Counted from the stretch's first letter, positions 11,869 to 24,984 are shown. The stretch: DNA of 64,000 nucleotides from Lineus longissimus (GCF_910592395.1 NC_088323.1:2666001-2730000); one strand, 5' to 3'. Notes: a model not told the origin generated them from the sequence alone. A program made the numbers and translations.

Positions 11869-13790
11869 GGTGGAAAACTATTGTGGGGTACGGCTTGTGA
11901 GGAATTGGACGGGATTGGTGGTTTTAACGGCGCCCAAGATGGCCGGCCGATACTCATTTTAATCACAGTGGAGATTACTTTTTGCTTTTGGGATGTGGAA
12001 ATGGCTGTTGATGATGATATTTCGGCGAGGCTGGGCATTGCACACTGAATTGGCGCTGTTGTTTTCTCTAAGTTGGCAATGTTCAAACTTATCATATAGC
12101 CATGGTATTGACGAACCTGGCCTGTGAACGTATCTGAACATACTGATAAAGATACTCTGAAAAGTACATGACAATGTTGAAGCATCCCGCTGGAGATGCG
12201 AGTGCACATCCTATTATACTCGGCGCAATTGTAAGAACGTTGCATTGCAGGAGTGTAAATGGGGTACCTACGTACTCCTACGCTACCTGTAGGCGAGAAG
12301 AGCAGCAAATGTATGTGTCCAGCGGGTCCCTCGCAAGCCATATAAACGAGAGGAACTACCGGTAAAGATTAACGAGTGCATGACAGTAGCTCTTCAGAGG
12401 ACATTATTCAGAGATAGCATGCTCTGGTATATGCTCACTTATTATTGTATAACGGTTGTAAATAGTTTTTTGAGGGTGGCGGCTAAGGGGAGGGAGAGAA
12501 GGGAGAGGGCCGTGTTCCTGTCATCTCTCGTTGTGGAAAATCAGTTCCACCTCCGTTGAGGTGGGTAATCTGGGTCATCCAGTTAATAATTTTCTTGATT
12601 TTGATTATATTGAAATACGCATTTTTTCAATCGTGCCAGCGTAATCTACGAACGATTATATGACAAAAGAACTACTTCAAAATTGAATGTAGGTTCTTAC
12701 ACAGGAGGGGGGAGGGGGAGTGCGTTAGAGATGTATCTCATTACTTAAGAACGGGTATTAGTTTGGTCGTCTGGGCCAGTACGTTGTGTTCTCAGAATTT
12801 TTAAACCTTGATTCGTCAGCCGTCGATGACACTATACATTTAGCTTACATTTAACTGTGTATACTGAGTTATAATCGACACCCTTAGGGCATTGTACCTT
12901 GAAGGTAGGCAACAGAGATGACTATTCTACAGCGGGGACGGGGAGGTGAGTAAGTTTACTTTCACGCTGGTAGTTTGGCAAAAGTTTGGTATGAAAATAC
13001 AGTTTAAAACATGTATCTCCTTCGAACTCTGTACTTTTAGCTATGTTTATTTACATACATTTCAAATTGTACATTGTTTATCTTGCTGATCACAAACAAG
13101 GACATTGCTTCATAATGGCATAATCCATACGGGAGATATTTTGTCCGTATTAGCGCATATCCTTAGAGGCGGCTGAGTTAGAGCAAACCAACAGTAAGAG
13201 ATATGTGGGACGTCTCTCGTTAGCTAGACAAAGAAGTCAGGTGACTCAAGTTCGAGTATCATGCTACAGAACTGTAAACAATCAAAAGATGTGTTCATCT
13301 TGACTGAAAAGTAACATGTCGACTGTTAATATGTATTGTCTTGTGCGAAATGTGGTAGAAATTTCTCCTTCAGATTACTGATATTTACAAATCGCGTTTA
13401 AAATATTGAGTATGTGTACTGTTGTAACGCTGAATTGGTGTCTCCATCTGAGTTGTCTCGTTACCAATCATCTATGTCTGTGTTCTCTGGCTGTAATGTA
13501 TTAGTTCACATGTAGATAGGGACACTGTACAAAGTGTGGTGTGCATCGTTACCCCTTTATTCTGTCTTCATGTAATGTGCATTTCACTACGCAGTACGTT
13601 CAGATGAGACACGGCCCAAATATGAACAAATGATTAAGCTCATTAGCGATTCCTAACTTGATCACCCCGTCATGTCGTTCTCACTGAGTTTAACTTGCTA
13701 TGCTGTGCGGTTCGTATCTCCGTGATAGAATTGTTTATGTTGTACACCTCCGTAAATAAATGATATCAAATAACCAACCATGTTTTCATT
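11869..13790 (+). other. Probable 3' UTR of the Ig-domain gene
   Basis: No coding signature is seen on either strand. The plus strand is enriched in G and T, including G-runs near 12480-12505 and 12704-12722. The stretch ends with the polyadenylation hexamer AATAAA at 13755-13760. A long minus-strand open frame here (11712-12341) mirrors the Arg-rich exon and the skewed UTR and is not a gene. Confidence 0.45.
13755..13760 (+). terminator. Polyadenylation signal AATAAA, Ig-domain gene
   Basis: Canonical hexamer in the context cgtaaataaatgatatc, about 1.9 kb after the stop codon of the Ig gene and before the oppositely oriented knottin gene. Assigned by position only. Confidence 0.4.
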
Positions 13791-14567
13791 ACAATTTCTC
13801 ATTCTGCATTTGCACGACTCTTAAATCACAATTTTACAAGCCTTGACCTAATGACATCGACCCTTTTCGTTAGTTCAGCAGGATACTTACCGCATATAAC
13901 AAAGAATCCTACCCGATGCCCTTCTGGCTTCAGATTAATGTAGGTCATGGGCGAGTACTCAAGAACAACCAAGTAGACTTCTTCTTTCGGGATGCGCGTG
14001 TAGTTTTCGGGTTATAAGATGGGCCATTGACCTAGTTAGGCAGTGGCGGGAATGAAGTAAATTCCGAACGATGATCTTATCTATTGTGGCAACTGTCTAG
14101 CGCACAGTGGCGAAGGTTTTCGAAAGCCCATGGTCAGTAACATACTCCAGTTTCACGGATCTCTGACCGTTTCTCAATATTGAAGTTAGGCCTCAAAATG
14201 TGCGCATGTTCGTTCGTTTCTATTCAACATGATTAATTTGGATAGACACTGTGTTGGCGACACCAATTTGTCCGATGGTCATGTCGATTTCGCCGTTATG
14301 TGGTCTTCGATCGGGGAAATTAGAGCATATCACTTATCAGTGTAAGGCATTGTGCTATATGCTGCTGAAATATGATCAGGGCAAAGCTTTTTATGGGGAT
14401 CGGTCGGGCACAAACAAACATTGTATTCTCAGCTTGGCATCAGGCGTACGGAGCGGGTCCTTGCGGGTACAAATTTCGAACAAGCCTTTTTGAGAATAAA
14501 AATTAAGCATTCGCTCATTGCATTTTTGCTTTACCACCCCATTTACAGTTCAGTTGCGATCATGCTG

Positions 14568-14697
14568 TTACATAATTTCTGTGGGGTCGGAGCATCTACA
14601 GTAGTCGTACAGTCCACACGAGCATAAGAGACCAGGGCAGCACGTCAGGCCGGGGTTGTCCTTCTCGCAAAAATCTTTCTTTCTGCGGCAAGCACCT
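14568..14697 (-). CDS. Knottin exon 3 (mature cysteine-rich core)
   Basis: Terminal exon of the knottin gene, running from 14697 down to 14568 on the minus strand. All eight cysteines lie in this exon, including the adjacent pair in TCCPGLLCSC. Having the whole cysteine framework in one exon behind separate leader and propeptide exons is a common layout for disulphide-rich secreted peptides. Confidence 0.75.
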
Positions 14698-15408
14698 CTG
14701 AAAAAGACAATTGCAGCATGGAAAATCAGTCACATAGACAAATGTTAAAATAACACGAAACTATAAAACTGAAACTTTATTTCAGTATTTTATAGTGGGT
14801 CTGTAAAAAAGGATTAAGAGCAAAGTTTTCAAATGTATTACACAGTTTTTCAAATCAACCAAATTACGACATTTTTGTCGACCCAGACGGTCGGTGTTCC
14901 TTTTTGCTTCAAGATAATTTCGATATACGCTTCCTTAAGTCGCAGAGAGTGAAAACGGTAAAGTTATACCTTTCGTGCCTTTCGCTGATTCCATCAAATG
15001 GTCTGTCTTGATCTGGAAAGAAAGTAATCATTGAAAGGGATTTTGTACGGCCAGCCATTCAGAGATAGAGAAAAAATTACGAGGTATTTTAAAACAAGCC
15101 CTGATCGAAAGCTGTAACTCCATTTGGCCTCCGAACGGGAGCTGGGCCAAGCCCAATTACAATGATAAAACGTATTATCCCGATGTCCACACTTACATGT
15201 GACCTTTGAACTACTGTAAGCCACCGTGGTAAAGTGCGGCTCTCGTCCCGAACCATGCACAAAATACGACTTCTACTACGACTAATGGTTTGGCTGCAAA
15301 GCATTTTTCAAGAGCCAACCTACCTCGCCTCCCAGACGCGCCTGACGCGTGAATGAGCACCCCTACGAGAAGTACCAGCAGCAAACAGCATTTTCCCTTT
15401 GAATCCAT
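14568..15408 (-). CDS. Secreted inhibitor-cystine-knot (knottin) peptide precursor
   Basis: Complete three-exon gene: exon 1 at 15408-15324, exon 2 at 15012-14970 and exon 3 at 14697-14568 (stop TAA 14570-14568). Donors are gtaggt and gtataa. Acceptors follow tactttctttccag and tgtctttttcag. Phases run 1 then 2 and match across both junctions, giving about 85 residues. Exon 1 encodes a typical signal peptide (LLLVLLVGVLIHASGASG). Exon 2 gives a short, polar propeptide-like link ending in a basic residue. Exon 3 holds the mature core with eight cysteines spaced C-x6-C-x8-CC-x4-C-x-C-x5-C-x-C. This is the knottin framework with the extra CxC...CxC hairpin found in agouti-type peptides and in many arachnid peptides. 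Role is unknown: ion-channel or receptor ligand, antimicrobial or venom-like peptide are all possible. The first in-frame ATG is at 15408; only a GTG lies upstream in frame. The gene faces away from the urea transporter gene. Confidence 0.82.
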
Positions 15409-17121
15409 CCTTGTGATGATCCTCGGATGAATAGTGCATAAAGCGCCGATGGAGTGAGGAGCTAGTAGCAACAAGAATTTTGAAGAAGTCACACCAACTT
15501 TATCTATGAACTATCCTTTCCACAGTTGAGAGCTGGATTACATCAGGTGCTTATGAATACAGTCACTCTCGAAATGCCGGGACTTGGGTAGACGTTTGAT
15601 TAGGCAATTATAAATCTAGGTTAGATGTTTGTCAGGCATAACAGTTTGACAGATTGCGTGGTCATGTTTCATCATAACCTGGTGATGTTGAGATTCCCCG
15701 ACTTTTTTATGCAGCCAGATACACGTGTGAAGACAACACGTTGTGGAGTGGCACTGTGGTAATGTTTTCTTAGGCCGATAAAATGTGAAGGTATCTTTGA
15801 CAAATGAGCGGCAAGGGTGATATTTACAGAAAAAAATACCCTTGGTAGTTTTAAAGTTAGATAAAAGTTGGTTTTTTTAAATAATAAAGTGTTTCTTTTC
15901 GAAAAAATGCTAAATTGCTTTTAAGGCTTCTTTAAAAAATGACGCGTGATTTTAAATAGTGCAATGTGCATCTGGTTGTGGTTGGTATTTCTCCCCAAGG
16001 GAAACATTACTTGAAAGAATCTTAAATGATTTAACGCTGAAACTACAAAGAACAATGATGAACACATTTTACTTTCAATAAATCCCATGTATGAATTACA
16101 ACCATAACAAAAGTATAGGTGATTGCAGAATGATTATGCCATTAACAAAGCTTAAATGCCAAGTGGACTATAAATTCGTATCGACCATTGACATCGTATT
16201 GTTGTATTGAGTGAATTATCACAGTTACTGCCAGGCATTATTGGTCTCTGTTATTAACATACATTTATCTGTTACATTTGTGGCCAAATGGTTGCTCAGT
16301 TGATGATGATAAGTGTGCCAAATGCGACACTTATACTCTCGTAAAAACAAAAACCAACATCATAATATGCTCCGGTGGTGCCGACGCGTGTGCAACTTGC
16401 ATTGGTTGGCAATGGTCACAACCAGACTTTGCTGGATAAAGTGTCGGGCCCACGCTGAGTGTATGCAGCGGTCAGTGCAAACCCGAACCCCCTTTAATTG
16501 ATATAATGTTATTGATGTATGCCATTTTGTGTATCGATACTTTTTGAGTTTACGATTGACTTAGTGACTGCAAGACAGCGCCATTTAATTTAGTAACTTC
16601 AAGGCAGCGCCAGTTGACTCGGTGACTTCAATTCGTAGAAAGTCATGCCGAGCACAACGGCCTCGGGCACTTCCACTTTAATTTGAGACATTGTTCAATA
16701 CTTGACGCATAATAAGGTGTAATATAAACTGATAAATAGGTCTCTGGGAACATTTGACCCTAAGACACCACAGACCTGACGACAGGGCAACTGAAATAAT
16801 TAATTAATTGATGTTTCGCGCAACTTGAGCTTTAGTGTTATACTGTGATAATTTTGTTGACATTGCGAGGTAATAAATTGATCTTTTTTTGTTTGTAGGT
16901 GGTCTGTGCTTGTATTTTTCCCCTGTGCATATACCTTGAAAACAGCATTACTTGCCAACGGTCAGGCGATCAGTTACAGTACGGAAAAGGGAGAGTGTTC
17001 TGATAAAATCCGTTCTTCGTCGTATTCGTAACAAAGACCTTCTTATTTCGTACAACATAGGATTTCGTTCATCAAATTCATAAAAGTCCCTGTTTGCATT
17101 TCACTTAGTTTCACCGACATC
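15409..17121. other. Divergent intergenic region between the knottin and urea transporter genes
   Basis: About 1.7 kb separates the two start codons, which point away from each other, so both 5' regions must lie here unless further 5' exons exist. No convincing TATA box could be fixed at a sensible distance from either start. A degenerate tandem repeat of about 29 bp (2.5 copies, agtgactgcaagacagcgcc-like) occupies 16561-16632. No coding signal is seen. Confidence 0.4.
16561..16632. repeat. Degenerate 29-bp tandem repeat, about 2.5 copies
   Basis: Units start at 16561, 16590 and 16619 and share the core agt(g/a)act-caag-cagcgcca. It lies in the divergent intergenic region, about 500 bp upstream of the proposed transporter start. 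Confidence 0.55.
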
Positions 17122-17196
17122 ATGAAGAAACTGATTACAACAGAAAGACTGCAGCTCGAGGACGCCGAGGATGAAGTCACGATTTTCTCAATGAAG
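17122..17196 (+). CDS. Urea transporter, proposed first coding exon
   Basis: ATG at 17122 opens 25 codons ending at a consensus-like donor (AAG|gtatgc). The peptide is short and acidic in the middle (LQLEDAEDEVTIF), suiting a cytoplasmic N-terminus. It leaves in phase 0, and the transporter exon at 21671 is open from its acceptor in the same phase, so joining them gives a continuous protein. The intron would be 4.5 kb. The alternative is that translation starts at the ATG at 21770 inside exon 2 and this segment is non-coding or belongs elsewhere. Confidence 0.5.
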
Positions 17197-20100
17197 GTAT
17201 GCATAAAAAAACGAATTGTCAAATCGACTCATCATCGTTGCTCATTGACTTCATACTAATGGTTCTCAAGTTGTGCAATTGTTCCAATTAGTGAGGAATT
17301 CTATCTGGTCTACTTCAGCTAATTGGGTAGTTGAGGCAATAGCACAGATAAAATTGCGTCCTATTTTGGGCCAATGGGTATTGAGATCTACTACAACGTT
17401 CCAAATCCATTACTCTATTACGCGATGTCCATTTCAGCTATGATATGCAATGAAAGGCAAACAACTCTTCACCATACATACTCGCTATCCGCAGAATTCA
17501 AAGCTCAGTGTCACTTTCATGAATTTCGGCCTTTCTCTACAATCTCATGACGAATCTATTCCTCCAGCTATCCATCGTTTAGTGGTTACGATTAGAACAC
17601 TTCCGATGTTGAATTCAAATTGTGATGTCCTTAGCGGTAGAAAAAGGTAGATGAAGTAGCTAAAGCTTTCTATCATTTTTTCAATAATCGCACATGTACG
17701 TTGGAAATCGTCAAGTTCCTAAATTCAAATGATAATTACACCATGACAGAAACCGGGAGCCGATAGGGGTACTCAGCGTCGACTGTTGTGGGTTGCTATA
17801 GTAACCAATGATACTGTATCTCTGTCTCGGGTGAAACATTTAGTTGGTGTCTCGAGGATGAGCGCTGTGATGCTGTTCGGATTATCTTTGAAGATGTGTT
17901 TTTGTTGCTGAGCTTTTCAAAATGTGATAGGAAAAAATTACAGGTAAGGAGAGGACTGTAGTTATCGTAGGCCTAGCATTAGAAGCATCATGCCCAATAT
18001 GAATCATGTGCTTGAGGGGAGGGGGGGGGGGGGTGTTAAATAAATCTTCGAAGTTGACCTTGAAATTCAGTAATTGCTGAAGAAATCTTGATATCTGCAT
18101 GTACCGCCGAAAAATCATTTATTTTTTCAGCAAATATCCTCTCTCGTACGAATAAGGGACGTCCCCTTCAGAAATCCTGACTACGCCTAGCGAATTCCCC
18201 TTTGTCAAAAATATCGGCGCGTGCCTCGATAGTTTGATCAGATACTACAAGTCAACAACAGACTAATTTTCTTGTTCGTTACCATGGTAACTTTGACGAG
18301 AAATGATGGTCATTTTGTTATTGAAACCCGGCCTAATATTTTATACTACCTTTGGGAGCATTCTGTCCATATTTTGCACTACCGCAATGATTAATCTCCC
18401 CACAATCATTCGTAAGCACACGTTTTCTTTCCGCAATGCCAACAATCAGCTTTAAAATTGACATTGTTTATTTAATATCAATTTAATTTATTTGGTGTGA
18501 AATTTTACCATTGATATTATAAACGGTATTATAATTGGTATTATATTTTAACGGATTTCTTTTCAGTCCAATTTATCGAAAATTATTATTTTTTAAATAA
18601 TTTGACTTTTTATCGACGTTCCACTAGTATTTTGCAATGCACTATGCACCCTCCATACTCTTCCAGTATGGGTTCGACCGTGTTAACGAGTTTAAACCTA
18701 AAGTGGACACACTGAGTGGACCAATGGGACGATATTCGCAGGGAAGAACTGAATAAATTATTATCTGTCATGTTCGACCACCAAAGCTGTGTGGAAATCA
18801 TTGTTTTTGTGTATTGCGGGTGACCTGTTGTGCATGAACATTAAACTAGGACGACAATGGTTCAATTCAGAGTAGGGTTATCAAAATACAGTGTTGAACT
18901 TTAAATGATACATAGACCTTTTCCTTTCTGTCGCCTACATAAGAGTTATTTAAATAGCCTCCAATAACAATCAATCAATTATATATGTTATCAATTATAT
19001 AATGGTCGCCAAATAAATTTCTAATCGATAAATTAGCGTTCAATATTTACAGACTTTCTAGCCGAGGTAACGAATATGCAACATTGCCAAACGAATCCGC
19101 CATATTTATGCAATTTAGAGTTGTTAAATATTGTATAGTACTTTTACCCAGAAGCCAGTCGTCGACTAATAAAATAAATCAGGTGTGTACGAGCTACTAG
19201 TAAACCCTTACACCAGCAGGGTTTGTCTAATCTCTACATTTAGCATGTTAAGCTATGCGTTCATGTACATGTACGCGCTCAGAAACAAAGTTTTTCAGCA
19301 GCTTTTTTTCGGTCGATACAAAAATCATATTCCCGCGGAAGGTTTTCAGCGAAATCTAACAAAAACATCAATTGTTTTCAGAATCTCAAATCCTTTAAGG
19401 TATTTTCAAGTTTGGATATATGATTAACGGCTAGTTTCGACCTGTTTTACAAGGTTCTAAAATTGACCCTCACATCGGCCTTCATGCATCATCCTTGCTA
19501 TGTAGGCGCAGCACGTCAAAGGCAAAAAACCTATCCTGACCTCTACACAATTGCCAATGCCGACCATATGACGTCGACCAAATACTAACTGACCAAGAAA
19601 ACTGAACCAAATATCAATGATATATATTGATAATGAAAGAACTCAGTCTAAATTACAAATGGGGAATCTTTAAGCAGGAAACTATTTCACGCCGAGTGGT
19701 TTCGTTCGATCTGGACCGCCCAGTGTAATATACTTCAGTTTTCGATCGAAAATGAATCATGAGAGTTTGAAAATAACCTGAGATATCAGGGAGCGGGTAC
19801 ACAAAAGGGAAGTAACGATCGTTACGGCTATTATAGTAACATGCTGCGCTAAAACACTTAGCGAGTGTATGCTATTCACAGCCATAATTTTCGTTTTCCC
19901 TAAAGAAAAAAAACCCAGGAGTGTTCCCAAAATGAACGATTGTGACCAGCTCGATCAATTGTAATGTCCGTCCAAAGAATTATGAAATCGACCCACGGAT
20001 TCGATTCGATTCGTCTGACTAACTACTGATAGGGAAGACGTTGTGAAAGTAATCGGTCTAATTAGGTTGGCGTTCCTGTATGCAGTATTCATTGACGTAC

Positions 20101-21670
20101 TACAACATGCGACCTCGGTATCCACGCTCATCAGAATAGAAGTTACTATTCATCTGGTGGCGACAAGATAATAGATGGTATAACATTTCAAAGTCTGATT
20201 TACTTGAAACTTGAAAATACATGAGGGGCATTCTGAAAGATAATTAGTATTGATTTGAAGGAATCGATAAATACATGCTCCACGTCATGTACCGGGAACT
20301 TACAAATTATGTTTATTTGATTATAGTATCCTAGCTGTTGCTTATTGATTTCAAAATAAAGCAAAAAACGATAACCTTCTCGTTATAAACTCAGCAAACA
20401 ACAGTAGTAACGTGCCGGCCTTATCTCCGGATATTCATCTTTTAGCGACAACAAACGGAATATCAAGTCGGACGAAATTATCTATGCCAACGCACCCTTT
20501 CTATCCCCATCACAGATATAGTCTGTGCATTTGGTGCATCCATGTTGCACCACGAGATACAGCCAGGATTTCCTTCCTGACCATAATCATCTTCCTTTCA
20601 TAATGATCCGAACATCCGCGGCAAAACATGCAAATCATTGTCTTATCAATATCTCCCCGCCAAGGTCAATGGAGGTAATCAGGAAATCAATTATGCTAAC
20701 CCACGCACAAGGTGTACCTGTGTTCGGATCCTGCTACTCTCGTGACATTTAAGAAGGCATAAGGTATGCGATTGTATCAAGGTACATCTACATGTTTTCG
20801 AAAACTCAAGTTGTTCATGAACGACAAACAAAGATACACGTATAACACTAATTTCGTGTCCATAGACACACTGCATAAAATCACCCACCTGCTAATACAG
20901 TCATACTGAAGCTTATAATCAGGCCAGAACGTTAATTTCTTTCTCGCACGACCACAGTCGTTCATGGTACATTTCTTTCTTGCTGATTAACTAAAGGAAC
21001 AAATTAGACACAATCAATTAACGGATTTTGTTCGATTACTGCTGCTCACAGCTTGCGTTGCATCTATACGCTAATTTGTTCTCATAGGTAAATAAGGATG
21101 CTCCAGTTTCAACGATTACATCAAAATCAGATTACTTGATACAAACGTAATTATATGTTATGCTCGTGGTCGTGCGATGACATCAATTTGTTATTTCGAT
21201 TGACAAGGGATGGATTACTACAAGTCTTTCAAGGGTGATCACGTCATGGCCTTTGCATAGGTGTTGATTTTCAAGTAATTTATGGGCGGTCTAAATAGAT
21301 CTGTGTAAATAGACTATAATTAATTGAAGAAGATGCCATATCATTCAATAAATTGTGAAAAAAAGGATAATGCGATTGGCGAACCAGAATAAGGAGTGTG
21401 CTTCTGCCCGCTTTGAGTTCTTGAACAGTCGTAGACAAAAAAGATAGCTATAGGTCCTGGCCACATTTTACGATTATGCACGTTACGACCCGACAGTTTC
21501 CTCTTGCGATGAATAAGTAGTCCGACGAGGGTGTCAACACAATACGATTACATCCACCAAACAAGCATTTTCACGCCAACGCTCAATGAGAAGGTCTTCA
21601 CTTTCATCAGTCCACCTGAATCAACTTTTCTGTTTTCTCAGCTCTTCCTCTTACAATTTTATGCTTTCAG
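17197..21670 (+). other. First intron of the urea transporter gene
   Basis: This 4.5 kb stretch lies between the proposed first exon and the large second exon. It holds a poly-G run at 18015-18033 and AT-rich sequence around 18440-18610. The open frames seen on either strand look like chance. No other exon could be supported. Confidence 0.35.
18015..18033. repeat. Poly-G tract
   Basis: A run of G with a single A interruption near its start, inside the first urea transporter intron. It is a candidate G-quadruplex or slippage-prone site. Confidence 0.7.
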
Positions 21671-24464
21671 CCAAATACACATGCCGAGAAAACAACATCA
21701 ATCCACTGGAAAGAATCCACTGATCTCTTCACGGTTCCAGCGGAACCGGGCAAACTAGAAAAGGCCGCCATGTCACATCCGGGTTCCGACCAGGAGATGG
21801 CGCCATCGCATGCGTCGGGGTCGAGGTCAGAGAAAATTGGGTCACTACGGCCAAGTAACCCTTTCCTGAAATACGTCATGGGCGATATCAATGTTCTGAA
21901 TGATTGGCTGACGGACAAGCCGTGGATTGTGCAGATGCCTAACTGGATATTTCGGGGAATAGGCGCCCCGATCTTTTTGAATAATCCGATCAGTGGTTTG
22001 ATAATTATGGTGGCCATGTTTATCAGTAATGCATGGGTCGCCATCAATGGGCTGTTAGGACTTGTCACCGCCATTTTGACTGCTTTGGCACTGAAGCAAA
22101 ACCGAGGAGACATTCAGTCGGGAGGCTGCACGTTTCATGGAATGCTTATTGGGATTGTAATAGCTGCTACTGTTAAGCCTATGTGGTACCCTTGGGTGAT
22201 ATTCGAGACCTTGGGACTTGGAATTATAAGGTAAGCGAGGCGGATTCTGGGCATTTTTATCTTTTTGGAAGCATATCATTCAAAGGAAAATCCTGATGCC
22301 TGTCTTTATAAATCTCTACGTACGCAGGTACGCATATCACTGCTCGCTTTGAAATCAGATATATGTTCTTGGCTACCGGTATATATGATTAGCAACATTT
22401 AGTCAATGCTGGCCATCGGAATGACTTTTGAAGTTTCGGTACGTGGGCCTCCAAGCCCGTTTTCTACATCTTTCAATACGTTATCATCAATGATTTAACT
22501 TCAGTGTTTACGTAGCCAGCGGCCTGGGGACACTTTTTGGGAAGTTTAACCTGCCTGCACTCAACCTTCCGTTCAACCTCGTCATTTTCATCTTCTTGGC
22601 GGCAGTTGGGACGAATAATCCACACTTCGATACTAGTCCACCAGCTGCAAATGTAACCAGTTTGAATTGGGGACAGGTAAAGTAGCCAACAACGATCGGG
22701 CTTTTGCGGATAGGTAACGTACGTGATCACACTTTGATAACTAAACATGTGAAGATCTCGAAAGTAAGAGCTGTCAGAAAGAACTACCAAACCATTGCTC
22801 TCCTCCATCTCTCAGCGAAAAGATTGAAATATTGATAAAAGATAGGATGGTGTATCCCTCCAATCTCTCATGTCCCTTTTTAAGTATTTGAAGTGATTGT
22901 ACACACACAGCTCACCAACATATAACTTCGTTGACCTCTCCGGGCCTACAGTGAAGGTCTTTATAGAAAAGAGATTTCTTATACTTAGTTCGTGACTCTT
23001 TTTAAAGATATGGTTGGCCATCCCGAACAGCATGGGCCAGATCTACGGTTCTATGCACATTGCGAGTGGTTTCCTTATTTTGCTGGCAATGCTAGTCGCC
23101 TCTCCAATCACATGCCTGCATGCAATCCTTGGATCGACAATCAGTATATTCGCAGGTATGATAGAATAGTTTCGAAGAAACAAGTGCGGAAATTGAAAAA
23201 GAGTATTGTTATATCATGAATATTTGTCTATTCTTACAGTTTTGGGTACGACAAAGTTACCTTAAGACTCCTCTTGAACGGCCGATGCAATGGTTATATT
23301 TCACATTACGATGTATTGCACTGCACCCTAGCTGTTATGTTAAAAATGGCAAATTTCGCATTTTTCTGCAGTGACTAAAAAGGCCACTTCATTTGACAGT
23401 GACCAGACTTTCTCACGTTATAAGTTTTCTGATGTAATCAGAATTCTAATCAGAGTTTAATAACAGTTCGATATAGCTCTGACTAATATCTTTCTAAAGA
23501 AGTCCTACCAATGATAGATATAAACTTATACCGTCTTCTTTACCAGCAATCAGCATCGCAGCGCCTCCACAGCAAATTTACGACGGAGTGTGGGCCTTTA
23601 ACGCCGTCCTGACGTGTGCATCGCTCGGTGGCTTCTTCTACGTCATCAGCATTCATTCCTTTTTTGTGGCACTTTTTGCAGGTGAGAGTGATACGATACG
23701 AAGGGCAGTTGAATGACTCAACGGATTCAGAGGCGGTGGAGGTCAATCTTAGTTTTGTGATCACTCAGAAGTGGACAACAGCCCTGCCGAAAATAGGTGT
23801 CAAGGTTTAATCCAGTTCCCTGATCCAAACATACCACACCATTATTTAGGCTACCGAAAAGCGAACATGACCAAAAAAATACTTGATGACCAATGACCAC
23901 CTGGGTTTTTTTTATAATAAAGACTGCATTTCTATTATTTTTCAGCATTTTTCTCAACGTATGTATTCGGCGCCATGGCAAAGATGATGGCGGTGGTAGG
24001 TATACCCCGAAGGTTTACAACTTAGCGGCTGTCTATTGTAACTTTTCATAGTTTTAATCAACGATTACAAGCACAGGAAAATTTAAAGACCGTCAAAACC
24101 ATTAATGTATTTCCGACGTATTTTCCGAGCGAGGGACGAGAGGAGTGAAATAAGCAGAAATTAGTTCTTCCATGAAGACAGCGATGCTCCCGACGCCTAA
24201 GGGAATTATTAAGTTACCAGCCATCGCTGTGTGGAGCTGTGAGGTGGCGTCAAATTATCGAGATGGCGCTAATGTACTGGCCTCTTTATCTTTCAGTTTC
24301 ACCTTCCGGCAGTTGCATTTGCCTTCAACCTAACTACAACGATATTCCTGTCCGTTAGCACCAGCAGTCCGTCCTTGGTCCGAGTACCTATGAATGAGAT
24401 TACATACGCTGAGCTGCATTGGAAGGTTAACCGGAACACAAAGGTTACAGACATCAGTAACTAG
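21671..24464 (+). CDS. Urea transporter (SLC14 family)
   Basis: A membrane channel-like transporter that passes urea down its gradient. Six exons form an unbroken chain: 21671-22230, 22505-22676, 23008-23155, 23547-23681, 23946-23995 and 24297-24464 (stop TAG). All acceptors are pyrimidine-rich AG sites, donors are GTAAGC, GTAAAG, GTATGA, GTGAGA and GTAGGT, and phases agree at every join. With the exon at 17122 the protein is about 435 residues, close to the family's usual 380-430. The two homologous halves are visible: the first with FRGIGAPIFLNNPISGL and LPALNLPF, the second with IPNSMGQIYGSMHIASGF and LPAVAFAFNLTTTIFL. These LP segments correspond to the family motif LPxxTxPF. The pore threonine is Asn in the first half and Ala in the second, so selectivity or rate may differ from vertebrate urea channels. 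Family assignment is firm; ortholog type is not. Confidence 0.92.
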
Positions 24465-24960
24465 TAACCCTCTTCGCCAAGAAATGCCAAATGGCTAAGA
24501 TTTTTTCAATGATTTCAAGAACTTACCGCCATCACTCAACAGATTACCGAGAAAATCAAATTCTCAGAAGCGGGACATGTTTTAGTATACGATTGATGTC
24601 TAAGTATATTACGATCTCATCTGTACCAGTTGTTCGTATTTTGTATGTAGTTAGCAACATTTTTGTAAATAGCGAAACGTACATATGAATGTGTCAAATA
24701 ACGAATCAATTACTTCTTGATTAGCATACATGTCATGCATGTGAATGTACATGTACGCACAATGTTTTCGAGTCACAGACTCTGAAAAATGAGTTTTTGA
24801 GTTTTTTTCGGCCAAAACATATATGCACCCCCTAGAAGTATTTCGGTGGAATGAAAGATTCCTTAAGGTTTAAGAGACATTGAAAACCCTCGCTGAAAGA
24901 ACTCAGACTACGGAACTCTTCCATCAGCAATCAACTTGAATCCCGAGAAGGAAGGAACGA

Positions 24961-24966
24961 AATAAA
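24961..24966 (+). terminator. Polyadenylation signal AATAAA, urea transporter gene
   Basis: Canonical hexamer about 500 bp past the transporter stop codon, implying a 3' UTR of roughly 24465-24985. It is the first AATAAA on the plus strand after the stop. Confidence 0.5.
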
Positions 24967-24984
24967 AAACAAAAGCAGGAGTTC

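Noticed and set aside
11712-12341. Minus-strand open frame of 209 codons
   Set aside because: It is the reverse of the Arg-rich Ig exon and its G/T-rich 3' UTR, where stop codons are rare on the opposite strand. It has no splice context or family signature.
15211-15492. Extended knottin leader starting at 15492
   Set aside because: The upstream codon is GTG, not ATG. The first in-frame ATG at 15408 gives a normal signal peptide.
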